A stretch of 64,000 nucleotides of DNA from GCA-2794515 sp033763335 (lineage in GTDB: Bacteria; Chloroflexota; Anaerolineae; Aggregatilineales; Phototrophicaceae), in assembly GCA_033763335.1 (NCBI GenBank), contig JANRKU010000157.1, forward strand, positions 1 through 64,000, read 5' to 3'. A program made the translations under genes and the position numbers. Below, in pieces: positions 26,228 through 35,458 of the stretch (position 1 is the stretch's first letter; each line of letters begins with the position of its first letter). The notes beneath the pieces were generated by a model that did not search any database, was not told the origin of the DNA, and was given only the letters and a program-made list of their open reading frames with translations.

Positions 26228-28025
26228 GTTGCATCCCCACCTTTGTCAACTCGTCATATAATTGCTGTACATTATTGACCCCATTAAAAACAAACGTCCC
26301 ACCCGTGATATTCATCCCGCCTATGCCCTTAGCTTGCCGTTGATTAAACACCCGCCCGCCAACATTAGGCATAAACCACTCTTTGCCCCGTTCCCCAACT
26401 TCATACAATCCCCCTGCCACAACATCCCCACCTTCAGCACGCCCCGTTCTTGGAGTAATACCCCTCGAATTGCTAGGTGCAGTCATGCCAGCAAAAATCG
26501 GATTCACCCCGCCCGTAATTGGATTACTTACCCCTCTATTATTTGCGTTATTTTGGGCTTGAATAAGCGGTGCCGCCGCCGCGATAGCTTCGGCTTCACT
26601 TCCAAAATTATAAGTCATGGGACCACTCGCCGCAGAGCGTTTACGGATGTCATCCAACCCCGCTACAAACCCGCCAATTGCCGCCGCCGCCGCTAAGAAT
26701 GGCGCGGCAATTGGAAGCGCCGCCGCCAATATCCCACCAATTGCACTTATTACCCCCGTAGAAACGGCTACAATTGCGCCCAAACCCGTGCTAACTATCC
26801 CTATACCAGCGCCGACCACACCAAGAATCGTACCCAACGGACCAAGTACCAAACCCAACCCCGCCGCAATCAACGCGACCTTAGCAATATCTTGTATCAA
26901 TTGGGGATTCTCTTTAGCCCATTCTGCAAAATCCTGTACCACTGGCGATAATTCCGCCGCAAGTCCACTAAACGCAGGCAATAGCGCCTCGCCAGCCACC
27001 ACCGCCAAATCGCTAAAATCGCCTACCAGCGTATCCCATTTGAATTTTGCGCCTGCGGCTTGTATATCACGCGCCGCAACCGTTGCACCTTCCAAGCTAG
27101 TCGTAAATTCTGCGGCCCGTGTGCTATCAATATCAGCAATCGCCAACACACCAAGCAATGCCTCTTTGTCGCCAAAGACCGCCGTAAGGTCAACACCCGC
27201 ATCCGTCATCTTTTTAATGACGGCTGTCAGTCCTTCATTTTCGAGCATTGTCAGCACATCGGCTTGTGTCATGCCCATTTGCTCAAAAGCGGTTTCTAAT
27301 TCTTTGGTGGGGTTGATAAGTGCCGATAGCGCCGCTTCAATGCGCGTACCCGATTCGTTAAAAGTCGCGCCCTTTTTGGATAGTTCCGCAAACAGCAACC
27401 CTAATTCTTCAATATCAACACCCAATGGCGCGGCGAGAGTAGCAGTCGTCCCAAATTTCGCCGCCAATTCATCCATCGTGCCAACGCCATCGCGTACCGC
27501 CGCCGTCAAGACATCAGATACCCGCGCCGCAGTTACCCCTGTATCGCCATAGGCGTTATAAGATGATATGAGCGCATTGGTAGATGCCACCAAATCGGCA
27601 TTACTACCCTCTGCCAACAATGCCGATGCCGCCAAAATATCCATATGTGCAGAGGCATCAGCAACCCCACCAACCACGTCATACATCGCGCCCGCCATTT
27701 CGGTTGCGCTAAATTTCGTGGTCTGCGAAATTTCAATCATCGCGTCACCCATCGCACGCGATTGTTCAGCCGTCAACCCCATCACAGAGGCGACATTGGT
27801 TATCTGCTCATCAAACCCAACCGCCGCAGTAATGGCAAGCCCAATCCCTGCCACAAATGGCGCAGTAATCTTGACCATACCCGCGCCAAAATCCGCAACC
27901 CGTTGCCCTGCCGCCTCTAGCTTGCTACCAAAAGACGTTAAACCACCCTCTGCCTTTTTCAGACCGGGTGTTAGCTTGTCATCTAACGTTAGCTCACCAT
28001 AAAGCGAGGCGACCTTATCAGCCAT
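26217..28025 (-). CDS. Tail tape measure protein (TP901 type)
   Basis: 602 residues, short for the family. The conserved TP901 block is at about 60-280: FDEQITNVASVMGLTAEQSRAMGDAMIEISQTTKFSATEMAGAMYDV and later FGTTATLAAPLGVDIEELGLLFAELSKKG. Hydrophobic segments follow (about 365-450). It sets tail length; 602 residues would predict a tail near 90 nm by the common 1.5 angstrom per residue rule. Its ATG overlaps the frameshifted end of the tail chaperone. Confidence 0.92.
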   Translation of the reverse strand: MADKVASLYGELTLDDKLTPGLKKAEGGLTSFGSKLEAAGQRVADFGAGMVKITAPFVAGIGLAITAAVGFDEQITNVASVMGLTAEQSRAMGDAMIEISQTTKFSATEMAGAMYDVVGGVADASAHMDILAASALLAEGSNADLVASTNALISSYNAYGDTGVTAARVSDVLTAAVRDGVGTMDELAAKFGTTATLAAPLGVDIEELGLLFAELSKKGATFNESGTRIEAALSALINPTKELETAFEQMGMTQADVLTMLENEGLTAVIKKMTDAGVDLTAVFGDKEALLGVLAIADIDSTRAAEFTTSLEGATVAARDIQAAGAKFKWDTLVGDFSDLAVVAGEALLPAFSGLAAELSPVVQDFAEWAKENPQLIQDIAKVALIAAGLGLVLGPLGTILGVVGAGIGIVSTGLGAIVAVSTGVISAIGGILAAALPIAAPFLAAAAAIGGFVAGLDDIRKRSAASGPMTYNFGSEAEAIAAAAPLIQAQNNANNRGVSNPITGGVNPIFAGMTAPSNSRGITPRTGRAEGGDVVAGGLYEVGERGKEWFMPNVGGRVFNQRQAKGIGGMNITGGTFVFNGVNNVQQLYDELTKVGMQRGQ

Positions 28026-28538
28026 TGGGGTTATTGTCCTCTTTCAAGACAGCCATCACATACCAGATGTCACTCTGATTCATCGTGTCAATTTCGGCAG
28101 GCAATTTGTGCAATTGCACCGCCAACGTAGCGCGGATGATTTGCTCATATTCGTCATCCTCATAAGTCGTATCCTCATGAAGATTCCGACTAAGCCATAC
28201 CGCGCCCTCTATTTTTTTTGGAGTTCTTTATACGCATCAACAAATTCAGAGTGCAAAATATCCAGCGCCCCAAACAACCACCACTCGGTAGATTCGGGCT
28301 TAGACCAGTCCACATTTTCGGGTGTATCATCCCGCAACAACTTGCGCGGAATACTCACCAACGCCTTTTGGACGACCAATAATTGTTGTGCTTCCCAATT
28401 TTCTTGGTCTTCAACTGTTGGCTTTCCGCCCTGCATCCGCCGAAACGCCGCCAAATACTTTTGCTGATGAGTAAAATAAACCCGCTTAAAATCGAATACG
28501 GGCTTTTCTTCTTGTTTTTCCACCACCGCGTCACTCAT
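28018..28538 (-). CDS. Tail assembly chaperone, -1 frameshift product (GT-like)
   Basis: The G-like frame (28209-28538) ends CAA AAA AAA TAG. A run of eight A at 28212-28219 lets the ribosome slip to -1 and continue for 64 codons (ATA GAG GGC GCG GTA ... AAT GGC TGA), ending at 28018 and overlapping the tape measure start. I translated this by hand on the minus strand: no stop occurs, and the extension is acidic then helical (EDDEYEQIIRATLAVQ). The fusion is about 173 residues. This placement, just upstream of the tape measure, is the hallmark of siphovirus tail chaperone frameshifting. Confidence 0.82.
28209..28538 (-). CDS. Tail assembly chaperone, short form (G-like)
   Basis: 109 residues, DAVVEKQEEKPVFDFKRVYFTHQQKYLAAF. 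ATG 28538 overlaps the stop of the tail-tube gene (ATGA); the GTG at 28544 is less likely. Chaperones of this kind coat the tape measure during tail assembly and are not in the virion. Confidence 0.78.
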   Translation of the reverse strand: MSDAVVEKQEEKPVFDFKRVYFTHQQKYLAAFRRMQGGKPTVEDQENWEAQQLLVVQKALVSIPRKLLRDDTPENVDWSKPESTEWWLFGALDILHSEFVDAYKELQKK

Positions 28539-28954
28539 GCCCACACCCCACCAGCAAACATGTCAACGGTTGGCGCACCAGTGGCTTGCAAGTCCACATC
28601 AAAAATAACCGCATCTTTATTCACGGTGCGTTCATGTGGCGCACTCATCACCATAAATGACTGCACATGTTTGGGCTTACCGCTCACAGCCCCTTCAGAG
28701 CCATAAATCACTTCAAAGGTTGTGCCAACTTTCAGCGTAGACAGATAGGTGCTAACACTGGTCACATCATAGGCGATGCTTGCAGTCGCTTTGGTGTCAT
28801 TCAGACCGGGCGCATATTGTTTGTCGGTGGTCTCAGACCCCGCAGTGATTTCCACCGATTCAGCCGTTGGTGACATGTTGAACTTGGTGAAAAAGCCACT
28901 CACATTAATGCCATTAAATGACAAAAACACTTTGTTACTGTTTAATGTAGCCAT
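28535..28954 (-). CDS. Major tail (tube) protein
   Basis: 139 residues, beta-rich: VFLSFNGINVSGFFTKF, TAGSETTDKQYAPGLNDTKATASIAYD, and a C-terminal IFDVDLQATGAPTVDM. Features fit tube proteins of siphoviruses, and the gene is in the canonical place upstream of the chaperones. RBS GGAGG. Confidence 0.78.
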   Translation of the reverse strand: MATLNSNKVFLSFNGINVSGFFTKFNMSPTAESVEITAGSETTDKQYAPGLNDTKATASIAYDVTSVSTYLSTLKVGTTFEVIYGSEGAVSGKPKHVQSFMVMSAPHERTVNKDAVIFDVDLQATGAPTVDMFAGGVWA

Positions 28955-28957
28955 GAT

Positions 28958-29362
28958 TTATATTTCCTCCATGACGATTTCATATTCAAAACCAACGTGA
29001 TAAATCGGCACAATCATCGAATCATATTCTGGATAATGCACCGTTCCGTTTTGGGTAATAGTCGTGATGACCCATTGCGAATCACCATCAATCACCCCCG
29101 TTTCCTGCCCACCCGCATCCTCTAAAATCGCATTAAAAGCGGATGCCATCGTGTGTGCCTCACTCACATTATCTGCCACGCATTTCACCGTTAACACGAT
29201 TCTTTGCCGATTATTCACGACCTCGCGTGTATTCCCACCCGATGTAAAATAAAACACGATATAAGGGCGCATGGCGTTTTGAGGGGCATAATCGGCATAC
29301 ACCAACCCCACCCCTCTAATCGCATCAAACACCGCCGTATAAAGACTGCTAATCGCGCTCAT
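28958..29362 (-). CDS. Tail terminator-like protein (DUF3168 type)
   Basis: 134 residues. MSAISSLYTAVFDAIRGVGLVYADYAPQNAMRPYIVFYFTSGG and a C-terminal YHVGFEYEIVM fit the tail-completion/terminator pattern. The ATG at 29362 overlaps the previous stop codon (ATGA); the GTG at 29374 is less likely. Confidence 0.68.
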   Translation of the reverse strand: MSAISSLYTAVFDAIRGVGLVYADYAPQNAMRPYIVFYFTSGGNTREVVNNRQRIVLTVKCVADNVSEAHTMASAFNAILEDAGGQETGVIDGDSQWVITTITQNGTVHYPEYDSMIVPIYHVGFEYEIVMEEI

Positions 29363-29775
29363 CGCTTTAACCACGCCTCTAAACTATCGGCTAATTTGCC
29401 ATTGCCCCATCGGTCAAACACAGGGCGAATAAACGGACGTGGCGCGATTCGAGTAGTACCCATCTCTAGCGCATGACCATATTCCACACCATCCGCCACC
29501 CAAAAGGTCAATTTCCCTTTTTTGATAGCGCGGATACTCGCCCGTAGCGTCCCCGTGTCAATGTTTGGCGGATTGCCCGGTGTAGACGCATAATGCACCT
29601 TACCGTTCCCTCGTGGATAAGCACGCCCACGCGGACTTGTGCCAAGCGATAAAATGACATCATTCGCCATCTCACCAGCGACACCACGCAACCAGTCGCC
29701 CAAATCACCGCCCGTCTTTTTGATGAGCGCCTCCAATGGGCGAATGTCTTTGGTTATCTTGATGCCACTGGTCAT
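29359..29775 (-). CDS. HK97 gp10-like head-tail protein
   Basis: 138 residues. Motifs RGRAYPRGNGKVHYASTPGNPPNIDTGTLRASI and GVEYGHALEMGTTRIAPRPFIRPVFD are those of the HK97 gp10-like family (neck/tail completion). ATGA overlap with the upstream gene. Confidence 0.85.
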   Translation of the reverse strand: MTSGIKITKDIRPLEALIKKTGGDLGDWLRGVAGEMANDVILSLGTSPRGRAYPRGNGKVHYASTPGNPPNIDTGTLRASIRAIKKGKLTFWVADGVEYGHALEMGTTRIAPRPFIRPVFDRWGNGKLADSLEAWLKR

Positions 29776-30119
29776 GTCGTCACCACAGCCTGTATATATA
29801 GACCCGTAAATCTGGATAACGACACCACCCGATAAGCCACACCATCCACAGTGATTTTGTCACCACCCAACACATCCGTATTGAGGGGCAGTATCACACG
29901 GTACGATTCGTCCATATCGGCTTGCATCCCAATGCGCTCAGTGGTCGCAGTCCGCGAATCCGTCCCGCGTATCAATCGACACACCACGTCATCCGCAATC
30001 AGCGACCAATCATGCAACGGTTCACCCATCGCGCCCTGTGTCGTCGCTTCACGCTCAATCCGACACGCATTGTCCAAATAAAATGCGAGCCTTGCGGATA
30101 TGCGCCCCATCGGTCTCAT
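29772..30119 (-). CDS. Head-tail joining/closure protein
   Basis: 115 residues. Small beta-barrel pattern: VVCRLIRG, YRVILPLNTDVLGGDKITVDGVAYRVVSLSRF. Matches the phage head-closure family by layout and position. ATGA overlap on both sides. Confidence 0.7.
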   Translation of the reverse strand: MRPMGRISARLAFYLDNACRIEREATTQGAMGEPLHDWSLIADDVVCRLIRGTDSRTATTERIGMQADMDESYRVILPLNTDVLGGDKITVDGVAYRVVSLSRFTGLYIQAVVTT

Positions 30120-30475
30120 GTGTCATCCCAATCTGAGCGCGTCACCCGCACCGAGCTACTCCCCAACGATGCCGATGTACTAGCAGATACGCCAAATTGC
30201 GCCGCTTTGAGTGCCAATAATTTCTGATACCCCGCCAGCGCCGTTGCATAATCAACCCGCAACCAATCCGCCGTAAAATTAGGTTCGCCCGCTATCTTGG
30301 CGATGATAGATTTAATTGCATCAATCACTGCCAATTGCCAACTGCCTTCTTCAGCGATAATCATCGTGATTGTTTCGTCATCAAAAATTGCGGTCGCCTC
30401 AACTGTATCCCCAATGTGATACCTCACACGGGTAATATCATCTGGGCTTGCCGATGGGGTATAAGAAAATGTCAT
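30116..30475 (-). CDS. Head-tail connector, gp6-like
   Basis: 119 residues. DDITRVRYHIGDT, FDDETITMIIAEEGSWQLAVIDAIKSII: the helical pattern of adaptor proteins that dock under the portal. Confidence 0.72.
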   Translation of the reverse strand: MTFSYTPSASPDDITRVRYHIGDTVEATAIFDDETITMIIAEEGSWQLAVIDAIKSIIAKIAGEPNFTADWLRVDYATALAGYQKLLALKAAQFGVSASTSASLGSSSVRVTRSDWDDT

Positions 30476-30480
30476 AGGGG

Positions 30481-30849
30481 TTACTCTCTCTCAATGACCA
30501 ATGTCACAACGACACCATCCGTAACAGCATCGCCTTGTGCCACCGCAACAGTGACCGCCCCATAAATCGGCAATGGTTCATATACGCCCGTGAGCGCACT
30601 CCCCGTTATGCCATCCATCAATTGGCGCGGATATTTCCACGCATCGGTGTTGGCATTGGTGAGCGTCAATATCGGCATCGAAGGGCTATTCGCGGTGATG
30701 GTGACATCAGTCGTGGCGGGTTGACTTGTGTAATCCACATGCACCGCCAACAACTTGCCATTCAAAGCGGATGACGATGCAGACCCAACAGCAGACCCCG
30801 CAGAGCCTGCCGTTGTCACCTTAATTTGGATATGGTCAATCTTAGGCAT
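30481..30849 (-). CDS. Virion-module protein, unknown
   Basis: 122 residues, low charge and beta-rich (IDHIQIKVTTAGSAGSAVGSASSS...). RBS AGAGGGGTG. In the head-connector block. Family not recognised; possibly a structural or decoration protein. Confidence 0.5.
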   Translation of the reverse strand: MPKIDHIQIKVTTAGSAGSAVGSASSSALNGKLLAVHVDYTSQPATTDVTITANSPSMPILTLTNANTDAWKYPRQLMDGITGSALTGVYEPLPIYGAVTVAVAQGDAVTDGVVVTLVIERE

Positions 30850-30860
30850 ACGTCACCCCT

Positions 30861-31295
30861 CTAGGCGAATGTGACATTGACGTTGACAACAGGATACCAA
30901 GCGCCGTTATAAGCGACCAACACCACACGGTCTGCCACAGCCCCGCCAAATGTACCGACATCAGCACCAGCACCAGCGCCACTCAAGCCATTGGCAATCG
31001 TGACGGTATGGGCGTTGGCAGTAGTCGCCACAATATACAAAATCTTGCCGTCATCCGTACCAGCCGTAGGCGCGGCTAAAGTCATCGCGGCAACCCCTGC
31101 TTTAGTGAGGACGACCAACCCATGCTTGATAGTGATAGCACCATTGGCACTAGCCACCTGTACGGGCAGAGGGGCAGACAGCGCCCCTGTGAGCGTGGTT
31201 GTACCCGTAACCGCTAAATCGCCTGTAATGGTGGCATCATCGCCAACAATCAGGTCATCTTCTAGCGTGATACTGCCAAAATTTGTAACTGCCAT
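30861..31295 (-). CDS. Beta-repeat virion protein, unknown
   Basis: 144 residues: GSITLEDDLIVGDDATITGDLAVTGTTTLTGALSAPL is a run of beta-solenoid-like repeats often seen in phage fibre and decoration proteins. Start 31295 set by AGAGGTG; an extension to 31346 would read through a hairpin. Confidence 0.55.
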   Translation of the reverse strand: MAVTNFGSITLEDDLIVGDDATITGDLAVTGTTTLTGALSAPLPVQVASANGAITIKHGLVVLTKAGVAAMTLAAPTAGTDDGKILYIVATTANAHTVTIANGLSGAGAGADVGTFGGAVADRVVLVAYNGAWYPVVNVNVTFA

Positions 31296-31330
31296 AAAAC
31301 ACCTCTTTCTCTCTATTCCCCCGCCTGTAG

Positions 31331-31350
31331 GGACGTGCTTCTGCACGTCC
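31331..31350. repeat. Palindrome GGACGTGC/GCACGTCC
   Basis: Perfect 8 bp arms, four-base loop, just 5' of the 31295 gene, flanked by TGTAG and GTAGG like the chromosomal palindromes; a chromosomal-style repeat inside the element. Confidence 0.6.
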
Positions 31351-31364
31351 GTAGGGGTGGGGCA

Positions 31365-31390
31365 GGACTGGTAATATTCTTTATGCGTCT
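31365..31390. promoter_or_regulatory. 26 bp inverted-repeat site, copy 3
   Basis: GGACTGGTAA, spacer, TTATGCGTCT; between the capsid gene and the next leftward gene (70 bases upstream of its start). Confidence 0.65.
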
Positions 31391-31395
31391 ACAAA

Positions 31396-32301
31396 CTAGG
31401 CTACGGCATGACCATAGATGAAGCGCCAATCATCGAAGCCATATCCCCAACGGGCATAACCGCGATAATTCGATTTGAGGTTATAGCTTCCAGTGGGGTC
31501 AAATTCAAATTCAGGTTGAATCCGATTAAACCAATGCAGGTGCATCATGGCGAGTTGACTATCCACCATGAACCAATTATTGGTATCGGTCAAATAATTC
31601 CATGTGACGACCTTCATCCCTTGCCCTTGCACGAAATTGGCGTTGTTGTTGCCAGTATCGGGCTTGAGGGTGCTATTGATGATTTCCCACCCCTTAGCGG
31701 CGAGGGTCGGTGGCACAAGCAACATATCGGGGATGACATTATGCACCCCACCGCTTGGTGATTTGGTGGTGAGCATCGCCTCATAGGTGCTGATGACACT
31801 CGCCACAGACAATTCAGACGTGCCTTTGTTGCTTGCGGTGGTGGCATTACCAACACCTAGAGGATGGTCAGTGGCACAAAGCGCCTTTGCGTCTGTGCCT
31901 GCATAATCCCCTGCGGTGAAGGCATTATTAAACACAGATGCCGCGTGAGTTTCGCGTGTGCGGGCAAAAGACAATCCCAAGCGTAAAGCACGTTGATTCA
32001 TGATGTTGTATTGAGCGTCATCATACAATTTCCGCTCAATGGAGATGGCGAGGGCATATTCTGGGAAGGTGAAGGTCTTCAGATACCCTTCATTCCAATC
32101 GGCATATTCCAATGCCCCTTTATATTCGGGAATTTGGTTGATGTCCTCGACACCCAACGTTTTTTCATTATCGCGGGTTGATGTTTGGACATTAAACAGC
32201 ATTGGGATGACGCTTTGCATCCGTTCATCCATCCCCTGAAAAAACACTTTTTTCAATGCGGGCAAAAGCAAATTTGCCCAATTTTCACTAATCATCGGCA
32301 T
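31396..32301 (-). CDS. Major capsid protein, Mu gpT-like
   Basis: 301 residues. MPMISENWANLLLPALKKVFFQ, VPPTLAAKGWEIIN and MVDSQLAMMHLHWFNRIQPEFEFDP follow the Mu prophage gpT-like major head subunit. RBS AGGAGG, the strongest in the head module, as expected for the most abundant virion protein. Confidence 0.85.
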   Translation of the reverse strand: MPMISENWANLLLPALKKVFFQGMDERMQSVIPMLFNVQTSTRDNEKTLGVEDINQIPEYKGALEYADWNEGYLKTFTFPEYALAISIERKLYDDAQYNIMNQRALRLGLSFARTRETHAASVFNNAFTAGDYAGTDAKALCATDHPLGVGNATTASNKGTSELSVASVISTYEAMLTTKSPSGGVHNVIPDMLLVPPTLAAKGWEIINSTLKPDTGNNNANFVQGQGMKVVTWNYLTDTNNWFMVDSQLAMMHLHWFNRIQPEFEFDPTGSYNLKSNYRGYARWGYGFDDWRFIYGHAVA

Positions 32302-32341
32302 GGTTCAAATCCTCCTTAGTTCATCCGATTGACGATAAAAA

Positions 32342-32770
32342 TTAACCGAGTTCGTTGGCGGTGAAAACCACATCAACCGATGTCGTTACACCATCCACCA
32401 AAGAGACGATTTGAATGCATCCGCCAGTCGTATCACTGACGTTTACCAATTGGGCGCTAGTCAGGTCATACGTGCGTGCCGCGAACACATGGCTACTCGC
32501 ATCGGCACTTGCAGTCCCGCGCCAAATCTGAGAAGGATTCGTGACCCAAATCTTGGCAAGTGGTCCCCCAGCCGAAGCACCAGTGGTGATGGCTTCAGCC
32601 ATCACACCCAACACCCGACCAGTACCATTACCAGCTTTAGCCGCCTTGCCCGATGACAATACAACCACATCACCGGGTACAAGCGTTTGGCTGTCCGCAA
32701 TCGGCACATATATCCATGCAGGGGTGACATCTGCCCCGCTCACGTCTTTCTTAAACGTAAAATTACCCAT
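32342..32770 (-). CDS. Probable head decoration protein
   Basis: 142 residues; beta-rich, SQTLVPGDVVVLSSGKAAKAGNGTGRVLGVMAEAIT. A protein of this size directly upstream of the capsid gene is usually a decoration or scaffold-linked protein. RBS AAAGG. No specific family recognised. Confidence 0.6.
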   Translation of the reverse strand: MGNFTFKKDVSGADVTPAWIYVPIADSQTLVPGDVVVLSSGKAAKAGNGTGRVLGVMAEAITTGASAGGPLAKIWVTNPSQIWRGTASADASSHVFAARTYDLTSAQLVNVSDTTGGCIQIVSLVDGVTTSVDVVFTANELG

Positions 32771-32784
32771 GTTGAGCCTTTCTA

Positions 32785-33327
32785 CTATTTATTCTTCGCG
32801 TAATCCTCCTCACTCAATCCGAAGGCTTTAGCAATCCGCTTTTCGTCTTCAGATAATTGAGGAATCTGTTGTTGACTCCCACCACTACCCCCCGCACCCT
32901 GATTCAAATCTGGTGCAGGCGGTTTGGTGAGTATTGGCGCGATGGTATCTAACCATACACGTAGTTTTTCGGGTGGATAATCCGTAGGCGCGGCTTTGCG
33001 GACGTGTTCGGGCAATGTTGCAAGTATTTTCTGGTTGCCCTCACTAATCTGTGCAGTTATTTGCGTATATCCCTCTTCAAAAGGTTTCAAACGCAATGCT
33101 TCACGTTCATTTTGTTCCGCCACTTCGCGCCATTTACCCTGTTCTTTCAATTGCGCTTGTTCGGCATCTGACGCTTTCTTTTCGAGCGCACGCAACTTGG
33201 TGCGCCATTCCGCCGCTTCCCGCCGTGCTTTGGTGATAACCGCCTTCACACGCGGGTCCACGGTTGATAAATCTATTTCGTCATCGCCATTTTGTTGAGC
33301 ATCAAGCCCGTTATCTTCAGGTTCCAT
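32785..33327 (-). CDS. Capsid scaffolding-like protein
   Basis: 180 residues, acidic N terminus, central coiled coil (RREAAEWRTKLRALEKKASDAEQAQLKEQGKWREVAEQ), Pro/Gly/Gln-rich linker and short helical C terminus (LSEDEKRIAKAFGLSEEDYAK). This is the classic scaffold layout and position (between portal-side genes and capsid). Scaffolds are needed to build the procapsid and then leave. Confidence 0.8.
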   Translation of the reverse strand: MEPEDNGLDAQQNGDDEIDLSTVDPRVKAVITKARREAAEWRTKLRALEKKASDAEQAQLKEQGKWREVAEQNEREALRLKPFEEGYTQITAQISEGNQKILATLPEHVRKAAPTDYPPEKLRVWLDTIAPILTKPPAPDLNQGAGGSGGSQQQIPQLSEDEKRIAKAFGLSEEDYAKNK

Positions 33328-33379
33328 TTGGCATCAAGCCTCTCTCACTAACGTACCACGTACACAGATAAAATAACGC

Positions 33380-34393
33380 TCATGTTGATGAGCCAGCCAA
33401 AACATCCCGCAACGATTTGCGCCGTATCATGTCGCCAAACAAATCGTCCTGATATGTCTCCACAAAATCACGCAATTGCGCCTTGCCACTGGTGAGCGCC
33501 TCATACGCACCCGCACCAGCCAGCGCCCGTCTATCGGCATCCCCCAACCCCGCCCAATACTGTTCACCCGTAATAATGCGAGGCGATATTGAGGGGATGA
33601 TAATCGCCACCGATGTACACCGCCCGTTAGGATGGTCATGCACACCCACGTTATCCCCCAACGGAGTCCCATGTAACGCAAGGCACGCCATACAAATGCG
33701 ACCATCCAGCGCCCCCACCCGTATGCGCTGTTGGATAATATCGGCATTCGCTTGGTCATATAAAAATGTGGCTTGGTTATAGGATTGAATTTGCAAAGTC
33801 CGCATCATGGTCGTTGCCTGTGATAATGGCAGATTTTTAACCGTTGCGCTGATGGTATCCGCCAGCTTATTAGGCGACCATCCACTAGCCATCCCCGTTA
33901 AAATCTGATTATTGACCGTCCGCAACACCACATCGGATGAAATCCGCATTGCCCGCGCAAATTCGGCATTACCCGTATAATTGACCACCGCGCTCAATGC
34001 CTCTGGATTCGGCACGTTATACCGCACACCCAACATCGCCAACTGGTTATCATCCAATTGACCAAGCGCAATTTGCCGATGCAAAACCCGCGCCGCATTA
34101 ATCCCATCATCCTGCAATTGTTGAGCAACCCCGCGCAAGGCGATATTCTGCCTCGCCATATCTTCAGATAGCGTCACCGATAAACTCACCAGATACGGAT
34201 TATCAGCCGTGAGCCGTTGCCCCTCACCAGCCAACCGATTCGCTTCAGCTTGTAAATCTTTAACCCGTCTATCCAATTCGGGCGATGACCCCGCACGCAA
34301 AAACGGACGTATCAATCGAGCGAAGCCTCTATCCAAGACCCCCTCAATCAATCCCGTTATGCGGTTGCTGTCATCCCGTCTATCGTCACTCAT
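33380..34393 (-). CDS. Phage minor head protein (MuF/SPP1 gp7-like)
   Basis: 337 residues. The MuF motif is at residues about 230-260: CMACLALHGTPLG then HDHPNGRCTS (Cys234, Cys237, His254, Cys259). It follows the portal gene direction in the operon, as in SPP1 and Mu. Involved in head assembly and DNA ejection. Confidence 0.88.
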   Translation of the reverse strand: MSDDRRDDSNRITGLIEGVLDRGFARLIRPFLRAGSSPELDRRVKDLQAEANRLAGEGQRLTADNPYLVSLSVTLSEDMARQNIALRGVAQQLQDDGINAARVLHRQIALGQLDDNQLAMLGVRYNVPNPEALSAVVNYTGNAEFARAMRISSDVVLRTVNNQILTGMASGWSPNKLADTISATVKNLPLSQATTMMRTLQIQSYNQATFLYDQANADIIQQRIRVGALDGRICMACLALHGTPLGDNVGVHDHPNGRCTSVAIIIPSISPRIITGEQYWAGLGDADRRALAGAGAYEALTSGKAQLRDFVETYQDDLFGDMIRRKSLRDVLAGSST

Positions 34394-34396
34394 GGG

Positions 34397-34621
34397 CTAT
34401 ATCTTCTTTTTGCTTAGAGGGGTATCCCCATCGGCTTTTTTGTTGGATGATTCCGCGCCCACCAACACGACCAACGACACCGATACCCCTGTAGCGGTCT
34501 GCGCCACTTCGACGGTAAATGAATCGGCTTCGTTTCCCGATGCCATCCATTCATTTTTTAGGTCATTGACCGCGTTTTCAATCCGCCGAGTCAAATCGTC
34601 ACGCATCGCCTCGCTAGTCAT
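34397..34621 (-). CDS. Small head-module protein, unknown
   Basis: 74 residues, helical N terminus (EAMRDDLTRRIENAVNDLKNEW) and a lysine-rich C terminus. TAATG overlap with the upstream gene. Unknown. Confidence 0.55.
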   Translation of the reverse strand: MTSEAMRDDLTRRIENAVNDLKNEWMASGNEADSFTVEVAQTATGVSVSLVVLVGAESSNKKADGDTPLSKKKI

Positions 34622-35043
34622 TAGGTTCTTTGCACCCCCCCAGCTTGGATGTTTACCTTCAAAACCGTTGTGCTGATAGCGATGCCCAAAATTGTTGTGT
34701 AATGGTTGCTTCCCAAATCGCCAATTGGCGCAATTCCGCCAGCCGCCGCCGCACTAGCGACATAAGCCCCCCCAGCGACCAACACCGCGTTCATGGTCAG
34801 GTTGCCAGTTTTGATATATTGGATACGTTGCCCAATTGCACCACCGTTTAAGGCGATGCCAACCACATTGGCTTTGACACCTGTGGCGGCAGCATCAGCT
34901 TGTGCCGCTTTGAGGACGCTACCATTAGCACCATCCTCATAAATGGGTTGTCCTGCCGTGATTGTGCCACCAGCAATACCCGTAAGGATAACAGCCCCCG
35001 TTGCAGGAAGCACCGCCGTTGCTGTTACTGATATATCTGCCAT
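34621..35043 (-). CDS. Capsid-associated protein (DUF2190-like)
   Basis: 140 residues. Gly/Ala-rich beta protein (AGGTITAGQPIYEDGANGSVLKAAQADAAATG) recalling DUF2190 phage proteins that decorate or stabilise heads. RBS AAAGGTC. It is separated from the portal gene by 441 bases of noncoding sequence. Confidence 0.6.
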   Translation of the reverse strand: MADISVTATAVLPATGAVILTGIAGGTITAGQPIYEDGANGSVLKAAQADAAATGVKANVVGIALNGGAIGQRIQYIKTGNLTMNAVLVAGGAYVASAAAAGGIAPIGDLGSNHYTTILGIAISTTVLKVNIQAGGVQRT

Positions 35044-35386
35044 TTTTTGACCTTTCTTCTATGAGTTTTTATTGACGAGGCGAGGGGTAGCCACCCAGAG
35101 AAATCACCTAAAGCACCGATGGCATCCCTCATATACACCCACAGCATACCCCGCCATCACCCACCATAACGCTCATGTTGCCCGTGTCCCAACATAAAAA
35201 GCCCACCCTCATTTTTATCGCATCCATCGCTACCGCTTGTATGCTCAAAAATTCGGGTGTTGGGGTTGTGCAGTAGGGGATTTTTCTCTTCAGAGGGGTT
35301 TAGTCGGTTGCGTTTCATTATGGTGGGCAATGGGGATAAACCCCCACTGCCCACCATCTTTTCATTATGTTTTGGTGCAAATTCAA

Positions 35387-35412
35387 AGACGGATAAAGGT
35401 CATTATGCGTCC
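35387..35412. promoter_or_regulatory. 26 bp inverted-repeat site, copy 4
   Basis: AGACGGATAA, spacer, TTATGCGTCC. On the minus strand it is preceded by TTGTGG, like most copies. 344 bases upstream of the head operon start at 35043. Confidence 0.7.
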
Positions 35413-35425
35413 ACAACCACCCAAC

Positions 35426-35453
35426 AAAAAAGACCCTCACACGGGTCTTTTTT
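35426..35453 (-). terminator. Terminator after portal operon
   Basis: AAAAAAGACCC, loop, GGGTCTTTTTT. On the minus strand it follows the portal stop codon (35485) by 32 bases and ends with T-run, so it closes the terminase-portal unit. Confidence 0.85.
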
Positions 35454-35458
35454 TATTT

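Noticed and set aside
26617..27552. Long rightward open frame opposite the tape measure
   Set aside because: Antisense shadow of the tape-measure gene, low-complexity Ala/Pro composition and no RBS.
35157..35357. 66-residue leftward frame in the noncoding hub
   Set aside because: Built from repeat sequence, no RBS and no homology features.
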